A DNA stretch of 39,933 nucleotides from Zoogloea sp. 1C4 (GTDB taxonomy: Bacteria > Pseudomonadota > Gammaproteobacteria > Burkholderiales > Rhodocyclaceae): assembly GCF_009469605.1 (NCBI RefSeq), contig NZ_SSXU01000028.1, forward strand, positions 1-39,933. The letters are read 5' to 3'. How positions within the stretch are numbered: position 1 is the stretch's first letter; each line of letters begins with the position of its first letter. Both the position numbers and the translations under genes were made by a program. Below the pieces are notes generated by a model that worked only from the letters and a program-made list of their open reading frames with translations, did no database searches and was not told where the DNA came from. Shown here in pieces: positions 16,441 through 26,307 of this stretch.

Positions 16441-17452
16441 TCACTCTCCGGCGATGAGCTCACCTGCGACCGCCGCCCGCACGGTTCGCACCGCAAGCAG
16501 CGCGATGACCACACTGGTCACCCCCAGGAGGCCGCTGCCCAGCCAGACGAAGAAATCCAGCCCGGAGAGCTCCGCCATCCGCAGCGTGGCCGTCGTGAGC
16601 GCGGCCAACGGAAACGAGTACGCCCAGGCCGACACGAAGAACGGCAGCCGGTAGAAACGCAGCGCATTGCTTGCCAGCAGGAGCGCCAGAAACAGCGCCG
16701 TGTAATACAGGACGCGGGCAAAGGCATCGAGTCCGCCGGTCAGCCCGGTATAGGCCACAAAGCCCACCGACGGCGGGGCCAGCAGGATGAACAGGGTCGG
16801 GGTGAGACGCAGGGCCAGCGGCGCATGGAAGAAAAGCCGGTACATCACCACCGCCAGCAGCACGATCCAGAACACCAGCCCGATGCTGAAGAAGAACCAC
16901 GACAACTCCAGCGGCGCAAAATGCACGCCGCCCAACGGCACGATGATGTTGCCCACCACCGGGATGAACCACGCCGGGTTGAGATGCTGCACCTCGAAGT
17001 GGGTATGGTGGATCCAGGCGCTCATCGTGATCAGCGTGAGCGCCAGATGCAGCGCAGCACCAACCACCCACACCCCGCTGGCGAACGCCGGCACCACCGG
17101 TTGCCAGGCGACACCGAGCAGCAGGATGCCGATCGAAATAGTGGGCACGAAGTTCATCTTCACCGGATGCGCCCGCTCGGCATGCACCGCATCCGGATGA
17201 CGCAGCCATTTGACGAGGTAGGCGAAGGCCACCACGACAAACACGGCACTCGCCACCCAGACCAATCCCTGCCCAACGGCTGCCGGCCAGCCAAGCAGGC
17301 GGGCGGGCAGCCTTCTGCCAAGCCAGGGCCAGACCGGCAATGCCCATCACGGTGGAAAACAGCGCCACCGGCAGGTGGGCGAGGGAGTGGGATGGTGCAG
17401 CAGCTTGATTTATGGGCGTGGGCTCGATGGATGGCAACTCAGTCGGGTTCAT
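16441..17452 (-). pseudogene. TDT/SLAC1-family transporter, frameshifted near its N-terminus
   Basis: The bulk (from about 17300 leftward) encodes roughly 280 residues of a TDT/SLAC1/TehA-type ten-helix transporter: NPAWFIPVVGNIIVPLGG and FYRLPFFVSAWAYSFPLAALT are family hallmarks. The first helix (HSLAHLPVALFSTVMGIAGLALAW) with its upstream start MNPTELPS lies in a different frame. The two join only if one base is added or two removed around 17298-17311, a run of GGGC repeats. The joined product would be about 335 residues, normal for the family. This is therefore a real frameshift mutation, phase-variable slippage or a sequence error. TDT members export sulfite (Ssu1), malate or chloride; next to a persulfide response locus sulfite export is an attractive guess. 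Confidence 0.75.
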
Positions 17453-17494
17453 GGCGATACATCTCTTCCGGATTCATCTTCGGGCGTGGCGACA

Positions 17495-17510
17495 GGCCGC
17501 TGTTGTGCCA
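17495..17510 (-). promoter_or_regulatory. Sigma-54 (-24/-12) promoter for the TDT transporter
   Basis: Read leftward: TGGCAC, five bases (AACAG), CGGCC. The invariant GG and GC doublets are separated by exactly ten bases as required for RpoN. The -12 box is weaker than consensus TTGC. It is about 42 bp upstream of the ATG at 17452. Confidence 0.55.
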
Positions 17511-17553
17511 GCCTTTCAGCAGACGGGAACCCGTCTGAAATTACGGCCAGGTC

Positions 17554-17567
17554 CGCGGTGACTCCGC
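17554..17567. promoter_or_regulatory. Candidate upstream activator site (copy 1)
   Basis: CGCGGTGACTCCGC, a CGCGG-n3-CTCCGC element, lies about 45 bp upstream of the TDT -24 box. An 11-of-14 identical element lies 51 bp upstream of the -24 box at 18278. Shared sequence and spacing suggest binding of the adjacent FisR-like activator. Confidence 0.4.
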
Positions 17568-17682
17568 TCGGCCTGGATCTGAGGCGCGAAGTCGGAGTTT
17601 TGCACCAACCGGAGCACCCCGCGCCGCATGTCCCAGCCGGTGCGAACAGGATTTCCAGCGCATGGCAGGGCTCCGCAAAACG

Positions 17683-18177
17683 CTACTGAAGGCCAAGGAC
17701 CGACCTGAGCTGCACCTCGTCGCTGGCGAAATCGATGCGATCGACCCGCCCCTCGGACAGCCGGATCACCGACACCGCGCCGCGCTGACGTGGCACATCG
17801 GCCAGCAGCGACGCGTCCCGCGCGAGCCCCACCCGGAAAGGCAGCGCGCGCAGGGCAGGCAGCGCGAACATGCGGGTGATCACCGCGGGCATCGCGCTGA
17901 TGTCGGCCAGATAGGCCGCCTGCAGCCGATCCAGCACGCCAGCAGGCTGAGCCGCCAGCAAGGCGTTGGCAAGATCACTCGCCGTCTTGTCAGCGGCAAA
18001 AAGCACCACCCGCGTCCCAGCCGGCACCGCCAGCACCTTGCCGTGCTGATCCTCCAGGTTCAGCACCGGAAAAACCGCACCAGGGGCGAGCGGCGCAGCC
18101 ATGGCCTCCATGCCAAGCAGCAGCGCACCCAGCACGAACAGCGCCCGAAACGATCGAAACAAGCGGGTCATCATCAA
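17683..18177 (-). CDS. Periplasmic thioredoxin-fold-like protein without C-x-x-C
   Basis: The protein has 164 residues. The signal peptide (about 8-28, FRALFVLGALLLGMEAMA) predicts export. The mature part starts PLAPGAVFPVLNLEDQHGKVLAV, the opening of peroxiredoxin/thioredoxin-fold periplasmic proteins such as YtfJ, and continues with a strand RVVLFAADKT. There is no cysteine in the mature chain, so it is not a disulfide oxidoreductase. It is transcribed leftward, divergent from the FisR-like gene, with its own TGGCAC-type promoter. A role in the sulfur response is inferred from position alone. Confidence 0.65.
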   Translation of the reverse strand: MMMTRLFRSFRALFVLGALLLGMEAMAAPLAPGAVFPVLNLEDQHGKVLAVPAGTRVVLFAADKTASDLANALLAAQPAGVLDRLQAAYLADISAMPAVITRMFALPALRALPFRVGLARDASLLADVPRQRGAVSVIRLSEGRVDRIDFASDEVQLRSVLGLQ

Positions 18178-18262
18178 ACGGCTCTCCTCTTGAGGGCAGA
18201 TGAAAGGGGTTGGATCAGCAACGCCATAGCCTGCCGCCTTTCACCCCCGATGTGCAAACCCA

Positions 18263-18278
18263 ATCAAGCCCCGTGCCA
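18263..18278 (-). promoter_or_regulatory. Sigma-54 (-24/-12) promoter for the thioredoxin-fold-like gene
   Basis: Read leftward: TGGCAC, five bases (GGGGC), TTGAT, starting 86 bp before the ATG at 18177. It is nearly the same as the Rieske operon element. It stands in the divergent region in front of the sigma-54 activator gene. Confidence 0.6.
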
Positions 18279-18328
18279 ACCCGCGCCGGGCCCGGAAATC
18301 CCTTTTTTCACAGTCACCTGCTGGGCGC

Positions 18329-18342
18329 CGCGGAATCTCCGC
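18329..18342. promoter_or_regulatory. Candidate upstream activator site (copy 2)
   Basis: CGCGGAATCTCCGC, part of the near-perfect palindrome CGCGGA-ATC-TCCGCG (18329-18343). It lies 51 bp upstream of the -24 box at 18278 and 70 bp before the activator start, so it could serve both divergent genes. Confidence 0.4.
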
Positions 18343-18411
18343 GATGACACCGATTGACCGCCAGACACCGCCATGACAGCATCTGGCAGTCTACTTGGCA
18401 GAAGCCTCCCC

Positions 18412-19761
<1,350 letters not shown>

Positions 19762-19806
19762 AACCATGGCGTCGCATCGGGCAACGGTGCGAAACAGCCC
19801 CCGCGC

Positions 19807-19826
19807 GGCGTCGTTGTTGCGACGCC
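19807..19826 (+). terminator. Weak hairpin after the FisR-like gene
   Basis: GGCGTCG (19807-19813) pairs with CGACGCC (19820-19826) around TTGTTG, 45 bp after the stop. No T-tract follows, so efficient termination probably relies on the stronger hairpin at 19907-19931. Confidence 0.35.
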
Positions 19827-19906
19827 TGTCACCCGGCGGTCACCGAAGACCGCCTGAATCCGGTCAGGCGAGAAGACACACGGGAAGACGGCAGCGCCGA
19901 AAAGCA

Positions 19907-19931
19907 GAAAGCCCCGATTTCTCGGGGCTTT
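19907..19931 (-). terminator. Terminator of the tRNA operon
   Basis: AAAGCCCCGA (19907-19916) and TCGGGGCTTT (19922-19931) form a perfect 10-bp stem with a five-base loop. Read leftward it is followed by CTGCTTTT. It lies 13 bp beyond the tRNA-His 3' end and can also stop rightward reading from fisR. Confidence 0.85.
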
Positions 19932-19943
19932 CGCTGTATTGCT

Positions 19944-20020
19944 TGGGGCGACATACCGGGATCGAACCGGTGACACCTGGAATCACAATCCAGTGCTCTA
20001 CCAACTGAGCTAATGCCGCC
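19944..20020 (-). tRNA. tRNA-His (anticodon GTG)
   Basis: The 77-nt cloverleaf includes the extra G-1 paired to C73, the His identity element. The anticodon arm is CTGGA-TTGTGAT-TCCAG, giving GTG. The T-loop is TTCGATC, and CCA is encoded (19944-19946). It is the third gene of the leftward Pro-Arg-His cluster. Confidence 0.97.
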
Positions 20021-20069
20021 ACTGAAGGTCATCGACTTGCGTCGCCAACCAGAAACCAAATTGTCTGAG

Positions 20070-20143
20070 CCTGCCCGACAGGAATCGAACCTGTAACCCC
20101 CGGCTTAGAAGGCCGGTGCTCTATCCAGTTGAGCTACGGGCAG
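20070..20143 (-). tRNA. tRNA-Arg (anticodon TCT)
   Basis: The acceptor is CTGCCCG with CGGGCAG, and the discriminator is G. The anticodon arm is CCGGC-CTTCTAA-GCCGG, giving TCT. T-stem ACAGG/CCTGT has a TTCGATT loop. The bases after the discriminator are CTC, so CCA is not encoded and must be added after transcription. Confidence 0.95.
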
Positions 20144-20170
20144 ATCGCCGCGGGCACCCGGGTCAAGCTT

Positions 20171-20247
20171 TGGTCGGGGTGGAGAGATTCGAACTCCCGA
20201 CATCTTGCTCCCAAAGCAAGCGCGCTACCGGACTGCGCTACACCCCG
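20171..20247 (-). tRNA. tRNA-Pro (anticodon TGG)
   Basis: The acceptor is CGGGGTG with CACCCCG, discriminator A and encoded CCA (20171-20173). The anticodon arm is CTTGC-TTTGGGA-GCAAG, giving TGG. It is the first gene of the cluster. Confidence 0.97.
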
Positions 20248-20257
20248 AGAGGCGCGA

Positions 20258-20286
20258 ATAATACATAGCCTCTTCCTATCAGTCAA
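20258..20286 (-). promoter_or_regulatory. Promoter of the tRNA-Pro/Arg/His operon
   Basis: Read leftward: TTGACT (20281-20286), exactly 17 bp, then TATTAT (20258-20263), followed by a GC-rich discriminator TCGCGCC, as usual for stringently controlled stable RNA promoters. The -10 lies about 11 bp from the tRNA-Pro 5' end. Confidence 0.85.
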
Positions 20287-20452
20287 ACAGAAAATCAAAA
20301 AATTTTCTGAAACGCTTCTGAACCACTGCCGCGGCAGCCGGTCCGTGCCTGATAGCCGTTTAGAGAAATTTTACACACTCCGTGTCACGCCGCATGCTCG
20401 ATGGCGAGTTGGGCTGCGAAAAATGCATTCGTGGCGCAGATAATATGTATTG

Positions 20453-23371
20453 ATGCTCTTCCGTCCCGCCTCTCCGCTGCTCCGTCGGGCAGCCCTCCCC
20501 TTTCTGCTCGCTGCGGGAGGCGCCTACGCGCCCGTCGTTCTTGCCGCCGCGGGCGAGGCAGGCGACTTCAGCATCCAGACTTCCCTGCCCTATCTATTGG
20601 TGGCCGGCGGCGGGCTGGCAGCCGGCCTGCTCCTCGGCCGGATCTCCCGCCCACGCCCCGTGCCGCCGCCGGCGCCAGCCCCCCTGTCGGTCGCGGGTGC
20701 GCCACCGCTGTCGGCGATGCCGCCCCGCCCCATGCCCCCGGGTGTGCCAACCACCCCGTGGCGGGATTTCGTCGAGATCGCCTCAGACTGGCCATGGGAA
20801 ACCGACGCCACGCTGCGCTTCGTGCCAGTGCCCGACGCCCCGACCCCGCCCAGCATCATCCCGCCCGACACCATCGGCCGCAGCTGGGAAGAGGTGATCG
20901 TCCCCGAGCTGCCGCCCGATTTCGCCATCGCCCACCAGGAAAGCCTGGGCCGGCACGGACCGATCGCCGTCACGCTCACGCGCCGCAGTGCGACGGGCGA
21001 GGTGCGCTACCTTGAACTGCGCGGCCGGCCGATCTTCGATTCCGCCGGCCAGTTCCAGGGCTACCGGGGCATCGGCCGCGAGGTCACCGACCGGGCCCGC
21101 CTGTCGGCCAACCTCGAACGCAACGAAGAGCGCATCCACGCCCTCATCGCCTACAGCACCGACGGCTACTGGGAGCAGGACGCCAACCTGCGCTACACCG
21201 CGATCACCGCCAGCTCCGGCCACCTGGCCGACCTCGCCGCCGAGGACGCCATCGGCAACCGCCGCTGGGAGCTGCCCGGCGAATCCCCGGACGAAGCCCC
21301 GTGGGCCGAGCACATTGCGCAGCTCAAGCAGATCGAGCCGTTCTCCAACCTGGTGTTCTGCCGCCGCGACCGCAACGGCCGGGCGATCTGGCTGAGTGAA
21401 TCGGGGATTCCGGTGTTCGACAACCGGGGCGTGTTCGCCGGCTACTGCGGCACCACCCGCAACATTACCGACCGGGTCGTCGCCCGGGAACGCCTGCAGC
21501 GGGACGAAGCCCTGTTTCGCGCCCTCTTCGAGCGCGTTCCGGCAAATGTCGGGCGAATCTCGGTGGATGATCGCTGGCTGCAGGTCAACGCCGCCCTCAC
21601 TGATTTCCTTGGCCAGCCCGCCGAGAAACTCGTCGGAGCCGGCCTCGACGCCGTGATGAGCACCGAGGACGCCGCCGCTGGCAAGGCCCTGCGGGCCCGC
21701 TGCCTCACGGGCGAGATCGACCACTACAGCCGCGACGTGCGCTACCACTGCGCCAACGACAGCATGCTGTGGTGCCGCGAATCCGTCCGGCTGATCCCCG
21801 GCCGCGACGACACGCCGCCGTCCTTCGCGGTGGTCGTCGAGGACATCTCCGCAGTGCGCGACACCCTCGACACCCGCCGCGCGGGCGAGGAGCGCTACCG
21901 CCAGCTGTTCGAGCTCTCACCCGAGGCCACCCTGGTGTGCATCGATGGGCGCATTCATCTTTCCAACGCCGCCAGCCGCCGCCTGTTTGCCGCCGACGAC
22001 ACCCGCGCACTCGAAGGCGTGGCAATGCTCTCGCTGGTCCATCCCGACGACCGGGCGATGGAAGCCGCGCGGCTCCAGCAGTTTGCCGCCAACCCCGAGC
22101 AGACCGGCCTCGCCCCGCTGCCCCTGCGCTACCAGCGCCTCGACGGCGAATGCATCAACGCCGAGGCCACCGGCGTGCGGATGCGCTTCGACGGCCAGCC
22201 GGCGGTGCTTTATGTATTGCGTGACGTGGCCCGCTGGCTGTCGGCCGAGCAGGTGCTGCGCGAGAGCCGCGCCATGTACCGGGACGTGGTCGAGTCGGTC
22301 AACGAGATCCTCTTCCAGACCGACGGCGAAGGCCGCGTGACCTTCCTCAACCGGGCCTGGCGCCACACCACCGGTTTCGACGGCCGGCTGTCCATCGGCC
22401 AGAGCCTGCTGGATTTCGTCGCCGACGAAGACCGCAGCCGGGTCGAGCAGCACCTGCGCAGCATCCGCGAAGGCTACGAGGACATCGCCCAGTTCGAGTT
22501 CCGCCTGCGCACCCACTCCGAGGGCCTGCGCTGGGTCGAGGCCACCATCCGCCCCCTGCGCGACACCTACGATCACGTGGTGGGCAGCTCCGGCACGCTG
22601 GACGACATCACCGCCCGCAAGGAAGCCGAGCAATCCCAGCGCAACCTCAACCTCGAGCTTGAAGCCCGCGTACGGGTGCGCACCGCCGAGCTCGAAGCCT
22701 CCAACCGCGAGCTCGAAGCCTTCTCGTATTCCGTGTCCCACGACTTGCGGGCGCCGCTCCGGGCCATCGACGGCTTCGCCCAGATTGTCGCCGAGGACTA
22801 CGCCCCGCGCCTGGACGAAACCGGCCGCGAATACCTCCACCGCATCCGCATCGCCACCCAGAAGATGGCGCGCCTCATCGACGACCTGATCGACCTGGCC
22901 CGCCTCACCCGCCAGGCCATGAAGCGCGAGCAGGTGAACCTCAGCCAGATCGTCGAACAGATCCTCAACGAACTACGCCAGGAAGACCCGGAACGCGCCA
23001 TCGAGATCCACGTCGAGCCCAACCTCGTCGCCGCAGCCGACCGGGCGCTGATTCGCGTGGCGCTCGAAAACCTGCTGCGCAACGCCTGGAAGTTCACCAG
23101 CCGCCGCGACGTGGCGCAGATCCGCTTCCACGCCGAGATGCGCGACCGGCAGATCGTCTATTGCGTCTCCGACAACGGCGCGGGCTTCGACATGACCTTC
23201 GCCTCCAAGCTGTTCCTCCCCTTCCACCGCCTGCACGGCATCAGCGAATTTGCCGGCACCGGCATCGGCCTCGCCACCGTCCAGCGCGTCATCCAGCGCC
23301 ACGAAGGGCGCGTCTGGGCCCAGTCGACCCCCGACCAGGGCGCCAGCTTCTTCTTCACGCTCTGCCACTGA
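20453..23371 (+). CDS. Multi-PAS membrane-linked sensor histidine kinase
   Basis: The protein has about 972 residues. An N-terminal signal-like helix and a second helix (about 46-64, PYLLVAGGGLAAGLLLG) flank a short periplasmic part. A Pro-rich linker follows, then five PAS/PAC repeats (about 100-220, 225-345, 350-475, 480-600, 610-735), each opening with a helix such as ERIHALIAYSTDGYWE or MYRDVVESVNEILFQTD. The dimerisation helix carries SYSVSHDLRAPLRAIDGFA with His763 as phospho-acceptor. N-box NLLRNAWKF (about 872) and G-box SDNGAGFDM (about 906) and GTGIGLATV form the ATPase. This catalytic type resembles bacteriophytochrome-type kinases. There is no receiver domain and no adjacent response regulator gene. 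Signal and output are unknown. Confidence 0.9.
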   Translation: MLFRPASPLLRRAALPFLLAAGGAYAPVVLAAAGEAGDFSIQTSLPYLLVAGGGLAAGLLLGRISRPRPVPPPAPAPLSVAGAPPLSAMPPRPMPPGVPTTPWRDFVEIASDWPWETDATLRFVPVPDAPTPPSIIPPDTIGRSWEEVIVPELPPDFAIAHQESLGRHGPIAVTLTRRSATGEVRYLELRGRPIFDSAGQFQGYRGIGREVTDRARLSANLERNEERIHALIAYSTDGYWEQDANLRYTAITASSGHLADLAAEDAIGNRRWELPGESPDEAPWAEHIAQLKQIEPFSNLVFCRRDRNGRAIWLSESGIPVFDNRGVFAGYCGTTRNITDRVVARERLQRDEALFRALFERVPANVGRISVDDRWLQVNAALTDFLGQPAEKLVGAGLDAVMSTEDAAAGKALRARCLTGEIDHYSRDVRYHCANDSMLWCRESVRLIPGRDDTPPSFAVVVEDISAVRDTLDTRRAGEERYRQLFELSPEATLVCIDGRIHLSNAASRRLFAADDTRALEGVAMLSLVHPDDRAMEAARLQQFAANPEQTGLAPLPLRYQRLDGECINAEATGVRMRFDGQPAVLYVLRDVARWLSAEQVLRESRAMYRDVVESVNEILFQTDGEGRVTFLNRAWRHTTGFDGRLSIGQSLLDFVADEDRSRVEQHLRSIREGYEDIAQFEFRLRTHSEGLRWVEATIRPLRDTYDHVVGSSGTLDDITARKEAEQSQRNLNLELEARVRVRTAELEASNRELEAFSYSVSHDLRAPLRAIDGFAQIVAEDYAPRLDETGREYLHRIRIATQKMARLIDDLIDLARLTRQAMKREQVNLSQIVEQILNELRQEDPERAIEIHVEPNLVAAADRALIRVALENLLRNAWKFTSRRDVAQIRFHAEMRDRQIVYCVSDNGAGFDMTFASKLFLPFHRLHGISEFAGTGIGLATVQRVIQRHEGRVWAQSTPDQGASFFFTLCH

Positions 23372-23619
23372 TCCGGTACCTCCGGGTGTTGTGCAGCAGC
23401 CAAACCGTTGCTGCTACGCAACAGCCTGAATTCAAAAGCGTTGATATAAGTCACAACTAATGTTGTGCATCGCAATACATCGGCACTTTTACCGATATCC
23501 GGCAGCATTCTTGCGAGTTAAAATTCGTCCGTTAACTGACGATAAGAATATCCGCGGCTACGGCAAGGGTCATGGTCGCCCCAGCAGACCAACCGAATTG
23601 CACTAACCGAGCATCCATC
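23372..23619. promoter_or_regulatory. Intergenic region with possible FNR-type site upstream of the Pat-like gene
   Basis: This 248-bp gap is A/T-richer than average. TTGATATAAGTCAC (23441-23454) matches the left half of the FNR/Anr box TTGAT-n4-ATCAA fully and the right half in three of five bases. GTTGTGC occurs twice (near 23390 and 23464). I see no small gene. The box would fit control by oxygen, but is only suggestive. Confidence 0.3.
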
Positions 23620-26307
23620 ATGAACGAACGACACTACCTCACCCCCCTCTTCGAACCCCGGTCCGTGGCCGTCATCGGCGCCACCGAGCGCGAAAACTCC
23701 CTCGGCAACGTGGTTGTCCGCAACATGCTGGAGGCGGGGTTCAAGGGCAAGTTGTTCGCCGTCAATCCCAAGTACGAAGAAGTCCTGGGCGTGCCCTGCT
23801 ACAAGAGCGTCGAGGACATCCCCCAGCGGCTCGACCTCGCGATCATCACCACCAAGGCCGACCGCGTGCCGGCCATCGTCGACGCCTGCGGCCGTGCTGG
23901 CACCAAGTCGGTGGTCGTGATCCCGTCCGGCTTCTCCGACGCCGGCCCCCGCGGCAAGATGCTCGAGAAGAACACCATCGAGAACGCCCGCCGCCACCGC
24001 ATCCGCCTGCTCGGCCCCAACTGTCTCGGCGTGCTGCGTCCCGAGCTCGGCCTCAACGCCAGCTTCGCCCACGGCGGCGCCACCAAGGGCTCCATCGGCC
24101 TCATCTCCCAGTCCGGCGCCCTCTGTTCGGCGATCCTCGACTGGGCGCGCCCCAACAACGTCGGTTTCTCGTCGGTGGTTTCGCTGGGCACCTCGGTGGA
24201 CATCGACTTCGGTGAAGTCCTCGAATACATGGTGTCGGATTCCCGCACCGAAAGCATCTTCCTGTACGTCGAAGGCATCAAGGACGCGCGCCGCTTCGTG
24301 AGCGCCCTGCGCGCCGCCGCCCGCGTCAAGCCGGTGCTGCTGATCAAGGTCGGCCGTCACCCGGTCGGCTCCCACGCCGCGCTGCTGCACTCGGGCGCGA
24401 TGGTGGGCGAAGACGCGGTGTTCGACGCCGCCCTGCGCCGCGCCGGCGTGATCCGCCTGTACAACCTCGGCCAGCTGTTCGCTGCCGCCAACGCGCTGTT
24501 CTCGCACTTCCGTCCGCGCGGCAACCGCCTCGCCATCATCACCAACGGCGGCGGGCCGGGCGTGATGGCTGCCGACCGTGCCGCCGACCTGCGCATCCCG
24601 CTGGCCACCCTGTCCGACGCCACCGTCGCCAAGCTCAACGAGATCCTGCCGCCCACCTGGTCGCACACCAACCCGATCGACATCATCGGCGACGCCGACG
24701 CCGAGCGTTACCGCAAGTCCCTCGAGATCGTCCTCGCCGACGAGAACGTCGAAGGCGTGCTCACCATGCTGTGCCCACAGGCCATGTGCTCGCCCACCGA
24801 AGTCGCCCAGCAGATCATCGACGTGGAACGCAACGCCGACAAGCCCGTGTTCACCTGCTGGATGGGTGAAGAGCAGGTCCGCGAAGGCCGCCACATCTTC
24901 GAAGCCGCCGGCATCCCCACCTTCCGCACGCCGGAGCCCGCCGTCGAGCTCTTCGGCCACATCTCGGCCTACTACCGCAACCAGAAGCTGCTGGTGCAGA
25001 CGCCGTCGTCCCTGTCGTCGGATCTCAACCCGCCGTCCGTCGAAAGCGCCCGGCTGGTCATCGAGACCGCCCTCTCCGAGCGCCGCAAGAACCTCAACGA
25101 GATGGAATCCAAGGCCCTGCTGGCGGCCTTCCGCATTCCCATCGCGCAAACCGTCGTCGCCCGCTCCGCCACCGAAGCCATGGTGCTCGCCGAAGAACTC
25201 GGCCTGCCGGTGGCCATGAAGATCGACTCCCCATCGATCACCCACAAGGCCGACACCGGCGGCGTGCGGCTCAACCTCAACGGCCTCGCCGCCGTGCGCT
25301 CCGCCTACCAGGAAATCCTCGAGGACGTGAAGCGCAAGCGCCCGGACGCCATCATCAACGGCGTCGCCATCGAGCCGATGGTCGTCAAGCCCTACGGCCG
25401 CGAGCTCATGGTCGGCGCCTTCCGCGACCCGATCTTCGGGCCGGTGATCACCTTCGGTGAAGGCGGCGCCCACGTCGAGATCCAGGCCGACCGCGCCGTC
25501 GCCCTGCCGCCGCTCAACAGCTATCTGGTGCAGGATCTGATCAAGTCCACCCGCGTGGCCACCCTGCTCGGCGAATACCGCAACATGCCGCCGATCAACA
25601 TGGAGTCGCTGGAGTTCGTGCTGCTGCGCATCTCCGAAATGGTCTGCGAACTCCCGTGGATCCGCGAGATGGACATCAACCCGCTGATCGTCGACGAGCA
25701 CGGCGCCGTGGCGGTGGATGCCCGCATCGTGGTGGACAACATCGCCCCGACGGCCGATCGCTACGACCACATGGCGATCCACCCCTACCCGTCGCACCTC
25801 ATCACCCGCATCTCGATGCCCGAAGGCGACATCACCGTCCGCCCGATCAAGCCCGAAGATGCAGAGCTGGAAGTCGAGTTCGTCCGCAAGCTGTCGCCCG
25901 AGACCAAGTACCTGCGCTTCATGAACACGATGCGCGAACTGCCCCCGGCGATGGTGGCCCGCCTCACCCAGATCGACTACGACCGCGAAATGGCCTTCGT
26001 GGCGATCATCGAAGAAGATGGTGTCGAGGAGGAGATCGGCGTGGCCCGCTACGCGGTCAATCCCGACGGCGAGACCTGCGAGTTCGCCATCGTCGTGGCC
26101 GAAGACTGGCAGCACCGCGGCCTCGCCCGCCGGCTGATGGGCGTGCTCATCGAGACCGCCCGCGCCCGCGGTCTGACCGCCATGACCGGCATCTTCCTGT
26201 CGAACAACGAGCGCATGCTCAAGTTCGTCGCCAGCCTGGGCTTCGTGCTGTCCAACGACCCCGAGGACAACACCATCAAGCACGGCATCCTCAACCTGCA
26301 AGGCTGA
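23620..26307 (+). CDS. Acyl-CoA ligase (NDP-forming)-like / GNAT fusion, Pat-type lysine acetyltransferase
   Basis: The protein has 895 residues, close to E. coli/Salmonella Pat (886). Order: CoA-binding domain (FEPRSVAVIGATERENSLG), succinyl-CoA-ligase-like domain (LLGPNCLGVLRPE, ISQSGALCSAILDW), ATP-grasp domain (VAMKIDSPSITHKADTGGV to EMDINPLIVDEHG), and C-terminal GNAT domain (about 740-895) with ITVRPIKPEDAELE and the acetyl-CoA loop DWQHRGLARRLMG. Note that the ligase domain in Pat proteins is regulatory; true catalysis is by GNAT on substrates such as acetyl-CoA synthetase. The ligase catalytic His is not verified here. Met at 23620 matches the family start. It overlaps tag by one base. 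Confidence 0.88.
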   Translation: MNERHYLTPLFEPRSVAVIGATERENSLGNVVVRNMLEAGFKGKLFAVNPKYEEVLGVPCYKSVEDIPQRLDLAIITTKADRVPAIVDACGRAGTKSVVVIPSGFSDAGPRGKMLEKNTIENARRHRIRLLGPNCLGVLRPELGLNASFAHGGATKGSIGLISQSGALCSAILDWARPNNVGFSSVVSLGTSVDIDFGEVLEYMVSDSRTESIFLYVEGIKDARRFVSALRAAARVKPVLLIKVGRHPVGSHAALLHSGAMVGEDAVFDAALRRAGVIRLYNLGQLFAAANALFSHFRPRGNRLAIITNGGGPGVMAADRAADLRIPLATLSDATVAKLNEILPPTWSHTNPIDIIGDADAERYRKSLEIVLADENVEGVLTMLCPQAMCSPTEVAQQIIDVERNADKPVFTCWMGEEQVREGRHIFEAAGIPTFRTPEPAVELFGHISAYYRNQKLLVQTPSSLSSDLNPPSVESARLVIETALSERRKNLNEMESKALLAAFRIPIAQTVVARSATEAMVLAEELGLPVAMKIDSPSITHKADTGGVRLNLNGLAAVRSAYQEILEDVKRKRPDAIINGVAIEPMVVKPYGRELMVGAFRDPIFGPVITFGEGGAHVEIQADRAVALPPLNSYLVQDLIKSTRVATLLGEYRNMPPINMESLEFVLLRISEMVCELPWIREMDINPLIVDEHGAVAVDARIVVDNIAPTADRYDHMAIHPYPSHLITRISMPEGDITVRPIKPEDAELEVEFVRKLSPETKYLRFMNTMRELPPAMVARLTQIDYDREMAFVAIIEEDGVEEEIGVARYAVNPDGETCEFAIVVAEDWQHRGLARRLMGVLIETARARGLTAMTGIFLSNNERMLKFVASLGFVLSNDPEDNTIKHGILNLQG

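Noticed and set aside
17521-17536. AGACGGG-AA-CCCGTCT as intrinsic terminator
   Set aside because: No T-tract on either side and it lies just upstream of the TDT promoter; may be a protein site, but unsupported.
18379-18400. Sigma-54 promoter for fisR (TGGCAG ... TTGGCA)
   Set aside because: The GG to GC spacing is 11 instead of 10 bases and the site runs to within 12 bp of the start codon.
18373-18411. Upstream start of the FisR-like gene
   Set aside because: Starting at 18412 gives the Cys53/64/71 numbering of FisR; the 13 extra residues have no homology.
23518-26301. Long minus-strand frame opposite the Pat-like gene
   Set aside because: Antisense shadow of high-GC coding; no motif, while the plus strand holds all expected domains.
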